From Celoporthe dispersa (Eukaryota; Ascomycota; Sordariomycetes; Diaporthales; Cryphonectriaceae): DNA of 64,000 bases. A program made the position numbers and the translations under genes. The stretch covers positions 1,040,001 to 1,104,000 of the forward strand of contig WAID01000007.1 in the NCBI GenBank assembly GCA_016584495.1. The letters are read 5' to 3'. Positions 55,278 to 64,000 of this stretch are shown in pieces; position 1 is the stretch's first letter; each line of letters begins with the position of its first letter. Under the pieces are notes generated by a model. That model saw only the letters and a list, made by a program, of their open reading frames with translations, made no database searches and was not told the DNA's origin.

Positions 55278-58200
55278 CTCTCCCTTGTTATTTTTCGGTC
55301 TTTTTTCCTTCTTTCTCTTCCTTCCTTTTCTGTCAGTTTCCCTTAAACATTACCGAACTGTCGATGTATGGTGCGGGGTTTCGTTCAAAGCCTGGTCATG
55401 GTCCAGCGTTGCAGGGTCGATGTCGCGTGACTGATTATAGCCGGCGTAAAACAAACATGATAGGATAATACTGTAACTATGCGTATAGTTTAAAGTCTGC
55501 TCTCCCGAGGCTATTTATAACCCCGCACCGCGCCCTGCCCCTATAGCATTGTGGCGGCGTGCACCAGGTCGGTGAGAGCACCAAGCTTTTGGGGGCGAAT
55601 CCTTTGCTCCACTGCTGTGTATCAACTCGGCCCATGCCAGCTCACCGTACATGTGTTGGGACGTGAGTTGTCAGCCCCGACGACGACGGCCCAATCCGAA
55701 AAGAATGTCTCAGGTAGCGAGTCAAGGGAGGGAGGTCCGGGCCACCCCAGAGAGGCCACGAGGAGGAGACCAACATCCCACTTGACATTTGGTCCCTGTT
55801 GCTCCACAGCAGACCAGAATGCCAGGCTGCGCTGCACTGGTCGACTTTCAGGACTGTTCCTGCTCTTCGGGAGAACTTCCATGGTGATGGGGCAGGCATA
55901 TGTATGTATTTTATCATGTATGTGCAGGCAACGCGAGTGTAAGGGAATTAATTTGGTAATTCCGTGCTGCTGCCCGCATCTGGCACATGACCCGGTCTCC
56001 ACATCAACACTTGCAATTGATTAACGGCTGTGACGGCCCAAGCAGTGGGAATCTCCACCATGGACCCCGTCTTGCCTCCCTTTTCAAGATGCAAAGGAGG
56101 GCCGGTTCACCCTTTGGTCCGAAGCTTCCCAAAACAACAGTGGCTTTCTTTCCTCTGGGTTTTTCTCCTCCTACTTCAGTTCTCTTCTTTCTTTTTTTTT
56201 TTTTTCTCCTCCTCCTCTTCTTCTCATCTATGAGTGAAGCGTCTCTGGCTCCGGTCAGAGACACCCAAAAGCTAGCGTAAGCAGCCTCGCACTCGCGTCG
56301 ACTGAAATTACTGTCGATCTTCCGCTCAGGGCCCACCACTGCGAAACGTGCCTTGCCTGGGCAAGCGGAGAGAGGTGAGGCCCTTATGGATCTATCTCTG
56401 TGGTCACGAAAACCGCTATCGGCCAGAGCAGTCAAGAGCTCATCAACCACCCGGATTAAGATCTCACATGACCAGATGCCAGTGACAACCGAAATGTCAC
56501 TGGAAATTATACTCCCGCTTATTTCAACTGACAGCTGCCCCAAATGGGAACTTCAAATCTCGCGGATTTCTCCGCTTCCTCAACCCAAACCGAGGACACA
56601 CAGCCCAGACTTGTCACCAGCGTGCATTTCCGACAGGGATAGGGGCCAGACGAGGCCTGCATCCGTACGAGAGACCCCCACAAGGCCAGATTCCTGTGGA
56701 TGGTCCAGACCTTGGATTTTTGCCTTTGTTTTTCTTCGCCCACCTCCTCTCTCTCATTCTCTCTCGTCTCAAATTGGTATCAGTACAGTAGCCAAAGCGC
56801 AGATCAGTAACGGTGATCGTCAAGGCTCCCTCTGGACGAGACCAGGCTGGTGGGCCAACTTTGTCCCAGACAGCTGGCTCGCAGTGCTGTTGATCAGTGG
56901 AGGAGGAGGACCACCGGGAACGATACCAGTATATGCAGCCGCATAGAGAGACCAACCATCAACACCAGAGATCAACCTGGTGATGACGAGAATGATGTCC
57001 GTGTCCTAGGGTGCTCTCTCTTTTTTCTTCTTTTCTTCTTTTACTCTAGTGGCCCTTTCACCATGAACATAGAGCATATCGTTACGCGTCCCAATCATGT
57101 GTTGAGCCCGCCGTGATACCATATAGCTCGTAGACTAGCGAGCTCGGCTATTTCGTAAATTCGTATCTCTCCCAAGCAGGGCTTCCTTGATAGTGGAAAT
57201 TTGCCTGCAGCACTATGGGATGCCGCTCAATGCAGACGCGACAACCCGGTGAGGGCACCTCGCTTATAGACAAGTGCCGCAGGTGCAGTTGCGTACGAGG
57301 TCCTCGCTTGGGGGGGGGGGGGCCAGCACAATCACGCCACGGGCCCCATCCGGGTGGGCACTTTCTCTTTTCTCCTCTGACCGTTCCTGGTCTGCTCCGG
57401 CCTGCAGTAGAAGGTATAGGAAAGGAAGCCGGTTGGGTGACCATGATATCCTTACGTTCCACGGACAGGACCTGCATATGTACTTTTGGCCAGCTCACCC
57501 ATGGTTGGAAGCTCTGCTCTGGGGGTGCAGCAGCAGGAAACGCCCGTCTCTAAAGGAGGAGCCCCACCCGCGACAAGCCACAGGGCGAACCTCGCAAAGC
57601 TAGACAGTTTGGTGAGTAAATAGCATTTATACTTCCGTTTCAAGCCAAAAGGGAAAAACAGACAAACGGAAAAGCCAAAATGAAATACAGCTCCATGGGA
57701 TGGAAAGAAGATTTACAGTTCACCACTTATTAGGGGTACTTCCGATCACTGTACTGGCGATCTCTACAGCGACCCGCCTCGCGTCTGTTCTGGAGACGTC
57801 GGGCCCATCTTTTCAGGAACACGGTCGGACCCAGAGCGGGCGAGCATCTGCTGACAGTGGGACTGTGCACCTTGATTACCTGGGTTTGTGATTTCATAGT
57901 GTATGGACATGCATAGTAGCAGCACTACAGGCCTTAAAAGAACACCGGGAATGAATCACCTGTCCACCCGGTGCCCTGGCTTACACCACATGCTGTGCTA
58001 TGGCTTCATTCAAGGTTTCGAACTACCATGTAACCCAACAATAAAGAAAACGGCCATCCCAGCCCTGCATGGTTTATATGATCTACCTGATATGCTCCTG
58101 TACGACCAGGGCAAGAGATTGTAACCTGGGAGAATTTACCCTTCCGGCTGAACTCCACGAGCGCTTTCCTCGTGCCTGTTCCTCATTCTGATCTGGGAGT

Positions 58201-58963
58201 TACATTAGAGGGGAATCAAATAACCGTTCTTCATCATGGGAGAGTGCCCTGGTCCCCTCTTCTTCACTTGGCCCTGCTCGCCTCCTAATTCTGGCCCGCC
58301 CCGGAACCCAGAAACCCCCTTAATCCACCACCAAGCTCACACCCCGAAGAAAAACCGCAGCGGGGGCCCGGCCCATTCTAGATTTGGTCTTATGTCCCCC
58401 CCTCCCCCCCTTCCCTCAAGATTAAGCTATGCTACTCGACTACCCATAGCGAGGAGGGGGAAAAACAAAAGCTCCCATTTGCCGCGAGTCAGTCCCAGCA
58501 AGAGTATACCGTAGTCAACCACTGCGTACTAGTGTGCAGTACTACGTAGTACCTGCAGCTCTATGGTGTGGAAGCGGAGATATTCCCCGCGGGCGTAGCG
58601 AAGGTGCGGCAGCCCCGAGGTTGAGCCTCGTAGTCACACTCGTACGCAGAGCAGAGAAGCAGGCCCCAAACTTGCTCCGAGGGAACTAAGTCTCGGTCCG
58701 GCCCTAGGAACACACCACCACCAGCGGGGACAACCGCAGTGGCTGGGTGATTAGAACTGGATACCGTTGAGGCAGGGCAAAAAGGCTGTCATGATTTCTA
58801 ATGAGATAACGACCTGCTGCTATTCTATACTACTATCCATGGGATGTTACTTCCTAGATCCCACTACCATGGTTAAAACTACGGCCAAGGAAGAAACTTG
58901 CTTGGCTCACCACACCGGTTCGGCACATAAGTCGGAGCACGCCAGGGAGAGCGAGAAGAGGGG

Positions 58964-58994
<31 letters not shown>

Positions 58995-59498
58995 TGCGGG
59001 CCCCTGCCCCTTGTTTCTGGAAACATGAGATTCGTGGGCCGGGGAGAGGGAAAGGGAAAAGCAGACCGTTTTAAGTCCCTGGCGGAGGTCCCGCTTCTCG
59101 GTCCACCTTGATATCCGGCTCGAAATACTTTTGCCTAGGCGGCTGGCGAGGGTGGTAATGTTACCGTGTACTAAGTAAGCAGCCACATACTCGGGCGGTC
59201 TCCGCTTGGCAGAAGAGAAACAAAACTAATGACAGGTCCGCCGCCACGTGCGGAGCGATTCCCCAGATCTACCTCTCTCTCTCTCTCCCTCTTTCTGTCT
59301 TGTCCGTGTTGCTGCTGGCTACATTACGACTCGCCACCCCCCTTTCCTCGGGCGTGCTTCTTCATGAACCTCGACGACGCTCCTCAGGCTTGACGACGAC
59401 GACACTACCACCACCTCCTCCCCTCTCTTGGTTGTGACGGTCTATGGTCTGACGGACGAGTGACGGGTTTGTGCGCGTGTGTGTGGCCGTCAACAACC
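55278..59498. other. Gene-free 4.2 kb between P450 C and the CFEM receptor
   Basis: I found no supportable gene on either strand. The stretch holds the P450 C promoter, pyrimidine tracts (56190-56225), a G run (57309-57320) and a GA repeat (58964-58991). The receptor promoter would be in the last part. Confidence 0.55.
58964..58991. repeat. (GA)n microsatellite
   Basis: About 13 uninterrupted GA units, read directly. Confidence 0.9.
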
Positions 59499-61340
59499 AT
59501 GTACCTCCCCTCACGAGCAGCGAGGCTCGTCGTCTCGCTGGTGGCCTGCGCACTTGTCTCCTCCGCGGTGGTTGCGGCACAGCCTGCGAGCAGGAGCATA
59601 CATTCGACATACTCCGAGCTGGTGATCAGCCTGCCCGAGTGCGAGGTAGGTGTTATTGCACTATCTGGTTGCTCTTTGGTGGGAAGAGCGGTCTATTTTT
59701 AGGGGCCCATTCTCTGCAGCGATGCATTGGGTGCTGACGTATGCCCTCTGTCGCGTCATGTAGGCAACATGCTTCACCGCCGCCGTGGCCAACTCGACCT
59801 GCACGACATCCGATATGTCGTGTATATGCTCCAGCGCCAACCAAGGTGCGATTATCGACTACATGAGGGACTGTGGCAATCCAAACTGCACAGTGGATGA
59901 GAGCCTGCGTGAGTTTTATAGTCGAGAGGGGAGATGCCAAGGGGGGGCGCAGTGGGCTTTTCTTGTGTGAGGTGAAGGTACAAGTGGCTGACATGGTCTT
60001 GTGTAGGAGGAGAGGAATACGTTAAGCTGGCCTGCGGGGCTACGGTACACGATGAGGCCGGTCACATGCGGTCCATATCTTGGACTCTCTACGGCGTCGC
60101 CCTCCTCTGCTTTGGAAGCCGTATGGTCGCGCGAACCTCACGGTTTGGCGGCATATTTTGGTATGATGATTGGTTCATCGTCGCCTCCTTCACCGTCCTG
60201 ACTGCCGTGTCCATTGGCGCCGAGCTCAGTAAGTCCAGCATGGTCCAACTATTCATGTTCAACACCAGCGGAGGGAAGCCTGAAATACTAACAAGTCTGT
60301 GATAAAAATAGTGTTTGACTTTGGCATGGGCCGGGATATATGGCAGCTCGACAGCACCCATGTTACCATCGTGTTGATTGTAAGTCTGATCTCTACAAAG
60401 CCTGTCTACCAGAGTAGATGGCAGCGCTGACAAGAGGTGTCCATAGCTCTTCTACATCGCCGAATTTGCTTATGTTATCGAGAGCGCCCTCACCAAGACG
60501 TCCATCGTAGTCTTATACCTACGCATCTTTCCGTCGAGGGGATTTCGGGTGGCCTGTCTCTCCATGCTGGCCTTCATCGTCTGTTTCGCGCTCGCATTCA
60601 TCATCACGCTCTTGACCTACTGCGCGCCATTTTCTTATGTCTGGACAATGTGGGATCAGAGGCACAGCGGAACATGCATCAACATGACCGCACAGACATA
60701 TGTCTGTGCCTCCCTGAACATTATTATGGACGTGACGATTTTCCTCATGCCCATACCCAAGCTGTGAGTCCCCCCCCCTCCCCTGCCTGACCACAACCAC
60801 TCGAAAGTATGTATTTTTTTTTTGGCTAATATACTAAACCCCCAAAACAGGCTCAAACTCGAGACCGACTGGAGGACCAAGATCGGCGTCATCTTTACCT
60901 TCATGCTCGGCCTCTTCGTGACAGTCTGCTCCATCATCCGGCTCAAGTACCTCGCCGGCTGGGCCTCTTCGACCAACCAGACCTACGACTACGCCGCCCT
61001 GGCCTTGTGGTCCCTCGTCGAGCTCAACGCAGGCGTCATCTGCGCCTGTCTCCCGGGCATGGCCTCCCTCTTCCGCCGGATCAAGAAGTCTCACGACGAG
61101 AAGAAAAGGACCCAGACCTACGGCAACTCGTACGGCAACAACAGCAGCGCGAGCAAGGGCGGGTCGCGCATGCTGAACAGCGGGCTCAGGTCGTACGGCG
61201 GCGGCAAGGGGGACATCATGAAGACGACGAGCGTGAGCGTGCAGTACAAGCAGAGGGCGGACGATGAGCTGAGCGATGAGGTGGAGCTGATGGACCAGGG
61301 CGTCCCGGATGCGCTGAGGATGAACAGGATTAACCGCTGA
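59499..61340 (+). CDS. CFEM-domain PTH11-like G-protein-coupled receptor
   Basis: Six exons: 59499-59645, 59764-59908, 60008-60228, 60312-60379, 60447-60763 and 60851-61340, with GT-AG introns. Residues 1-28 form a signal peptide (LVVSLVACALVSSAVVAAQ). A Cys-rich CFEM domain follows: PEC, TCF, STC, DMSCICSSANQG, RDC, NPNC and then ACGATVHDE. Then come seven helices of the fungal rhodopsin fold, with WYDDWFIVASF, ALTKTSIVVLYLRIF and LWSLVELNAGVICACLPGM. The cytoplasmic tail is Ser/Gly/Lys-rich. CFEM-GPCRs such as Magnaporthe PTH11 sense surface or nutrient cues upstream of cAMP signalling; the ligand here is unknown. Exon 3 changes frame at about 60058-60061: EYVKLACGATVHDEA and HMRSISWTLYG are in different frames, and one added base joins them for 463 codons (462 aa). 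The only alternative acceptor I found (60057) would drop the conserved ACG segment. Confidence 0.88.
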
Positions 61341-64000
61341 AGAAAGAAAAGAAGAAAAAAAAAGAGGATGGGGGGATGGTTGGAGAGGAAGAGAGAGATC
61401 TGGTCAGCAATAGACGTGTATGGGGGAGCTTTCGGCCCCAGAATTTTCGCGGTATACATACGAACACGGTCGCTACCTCTTCACAGCCTGTCCTCGAGCG
61501 AAAGAAAAAGAAAGAAATAGAAAAGAAGAAGAAAAAAAAACAAGGAAAGGAAAATTTTAGCAGTTTTAATTAATTTAGCGATTCTCACCTGCATCGTGAT
61601 GGCCTGGAAGTCAATGGCTCGCTCGATAATGAGGTAAATTTGCATGGAGTACCTTGGCATATCAACACAATTACTTCGATTCAGGTATGAAATGTGAATA
61701 TATCTGTGAAAAGGCAAAAGCTCTGTACACTACAACCAAGCAACAATGTAAGATAATCCTTTGTCAAGCTCGTATTCAAGATCCCATGTTTGGATGAGCC
61801 AACCTATATTGGCTTTACTCGAGTCTGGTCATTTCGACTCACGTAGGCTGAAACTGTAAGATGTCCTCGAGACTTATGGTCTACTAGCAGCTCCTATCTG
61901 CTAGCAGGTGGGGGAGTCTAGACTTTCTTCAGAAACACCTCTTTGAGACAGGTCGTCGTCAAATCCAGGGAATTTCGAAACCCGGCTACCAACAGTTTCT
62001 TCGGAGGGCTGGGAATACAGGAGCCGAACAGCAACTGCCGATCCACTGTTGCACTCGGCTTCTCTATTGTCCAATGATCCTTCTACTTTCTCACCTGCGT
62101 CGTGTCATGTGATCCAACGCCTGTCTTGGGGTATAACAATCCTATGTTATTACACGTTAAGTTGAGAAAGCGCTGTCGTGGCCTCCGAGTTTGGTTGGCG
62201 CGAGTCGCCCCTCCCAGCGGTCTCGACAGTAAGGAGCCTGTTCCCTCCAAATAATACTCTCTGGACTAAGATCGACATGGCCCGTCGCCATGACTTCCAC
62301 CGTTTGGTAAGGCTTGTGCGCACATTCGCCCCCGGGATGCTGCGTCGGATATTCATCTTGACCTCTCCAAGATTATTTCAAGCGTATCTCTGAGTCTCTT
62401 CCGTCCCGGTTATCACAGAATTCCTGAGTCGAAGCATATGTTATGAAGTATAACAGCTCGCTGGGATTCCGACAACTTTGTATAAGACCGGAGCGATGAT
62501 CTATAATAGCAAGCGGCGATAAAGCAAGCCCGGTCGTCGACTACATAGCGGCAGATGAAACCTTTCGATGAGAGGATATTCGAGAAACCCGCAACCTCAA
62601 TCATGCCATTCTCTCGTACAGCCGGTCCACGAGATAAGTGGCCGCCGCCCTGCCGCAGCTACTCCGCCGGTGATAATATGAGGTGAATAAGTAAGTGTAT
62701 TCCAAGTGTAAACACTACAACCATCCCCGGCTTGCTAATTTCCATAAGCAGCGCACGCCCGCACGCCCGTATCTTGCCTAGTCCTTCACCCTTGGTGGGG
62801 TTCGTTACCCTTAGCCGTGATCGTGAGAGGTACCAAGACGTCCTATATAGACCGCGACCAAAACTTGCATGGCGCGGCGATGTTCATTGTTGTGGCAACA
62901 AGCTGCGGTGCACGGCGACGAGCGGGCGCGATTTGGACTACGCAGAAAGTCCAGCCAAATTCTTTTTTTTCTTCTTTCATTTCTGAGCTATACGCAGCTG
63001 AAAGGGCTGGAATCACTTTAATGGCCGAGTCTACACAGTGGCAAGACCACGTCTGCCCGGGCCGGAGTAGAATGACCCCCAACTGCTTTACTTAGAGCCG
63101 GAGCTATGGAAAGGGAGGATGGCTTGTAGGAGAGCATCAAATCGCACGCAGAGACAACCATCGAGGTTTGCAAGCCTATCAAGGCACCCATCACACAAAG
63201 CGCCCATCACACCAGAGCCAAAGACCGATTTCGACAGTGTAAGCCGGCTGTCTGTCGCGATATCAAGAGCATCAGTGTATGGACAGAACCCGCGGGCCTC
63301 TCTCCAGCATCGAATAATACGCGCCGAAACAGACCTCCTCGAGGAAACGCTCGCCGGTGACAGAGGCTGTTGAGCCAGGACGAATCGGAAGCTAGAGGCT
63401 GAGGCGTGCCTATCGCATCAAGTAAAATGAAAGATATGCTGAGGGATCTTTGGTGGACCAAGCAGTTTGAAAACCAATGGCTTGATTCTAGCCATGCAGG
63501 CTGAAGCTCACGCGAGTAGCTTACGGAATATACAAGTAAAAGCTTTGCTGGCACTCGAGGGAGAGCTGTGCAGGGTCTGCTGCCCAGGTGCAGCCGTAGC
63601 TTTTTGGGCGCGGCCCTCCCGGCCCACAGAAGGCCTCCAGAGAATAGTCTTGATATTAATATATGACTACCTTATAGACATTCAAGCGATCTCATTCATT
63701 TGATCATGAGCCCTGACAGAATCCAATGGAATCGCGTCTTATAGGAGCGCGGACCCTTTCATTTGTTGCCATGGACAACATAATTAACACTTGCGCCACC
63801 CAGCCCTCAGTGAGATACACGAGCTGAAATGCAGCCTAGATCGCCAGAATCCACTCTATATTATTCCTTGCATCTGTACGATGACGTGTCACTACTTAAG
63901 CATGCTTCCCAAAGGGCTCCAGCGTTTCCCCCTTCGAGACGGAACTGCTGAAGATGAGACTTCCAGCCACTTCTGACGGCGTTTTTATCAAGGCTATGGG
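61341..64000. other. Gene-free right end
   Basis: No gene is recognised in the last 2.7 kb. There is an A-rich tract at 61330-61365 and another at 61500-61550; the rest is ordinary-looking unique sequence with stops in all frames. Confidence 0.55.

Noticed and set aside
1..64000. CRISPR arrays, operons, riboswitches or bacterial ribosome sites
   Set aside because: The window is eukaryotic; no regularly spaced repeats or such signals are present.

Overview
The window is nuclear DNA of a filamentous ascomycete (Pezizomycotina, probably Sordariomycetes-like; the class is an inference). The evidence is many short GT-AG introns of about 58-330 bp, filamentous-fungal families (CFEM-GPCR, SAT4/rhodopsin-domain membrane proteins, several P450s, a class I terpene synthase, Zn2Cys6 and Msn2-type regulators) and one dispersed 5S rRNA gene. 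I recognise 14 protein genes with usable exon models, one 5S rRNA gene and one probable pseudogene.

Layout. 1-2.86 kb holds no gene. 2.86-4.81 kb is an Msn2/Msn4-like C2H2 stress regulator (minus). 4.8-19.45 kb is a 14.6 kb gene-free, microsatellite-rich stretch. 19.45-24.2 kb holds a nucleoside hydrolase and a RED-like splicing protein (both minus). 24.2-27.9 kb is poor, with a probable broken gene. 27.96-37.82 kb is a candidate terpenoid cluster: terpene synthase (+), P450 A (+), rhodopsin-domain membrane protein (-) and P450 B (+). 38.38-41.98 kb is REV1 translesion polymerase (+). 42.5-48.1 kb has a hypothetical protein (+), an NTF2/SnoaL-like protein (-) and a GAL4/LAC9-type Zn2Cys6 regulator (-). 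50.48-50.60 kb is a 5S rRNA gene whose changed bases keep the helices paired. 51.49-55.28 kb has a PhzF-family protein (+) facing a third P450 (-). 59.5-61.34 kb is a CFEM-domain PTH11-like receptor (+). The rest has no recognisable gene.

How the genes fit together. The terpene synthase would make a hydrocarbon or alcohol skeleton and the two P450s would oxidise it. The cluster carries no obvious own regulator or transporter. The other genes are housekeeping or signalling: stress transcription, nucleoside salvage, splicing, DNA damage tolerance, sugar-type regulation and surface sensing.

A striking general property is that eight of the 14 protein genes can be read end to end only if one base (possibly two in the RED-like gene) is added or removed, usually in a short homopolymer. 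The total coding length becomes divisible by three each time. This looks like assembly error rather than decay, and it must be kept in mind when using the coordinates: spans below are as read, with the break position stated.
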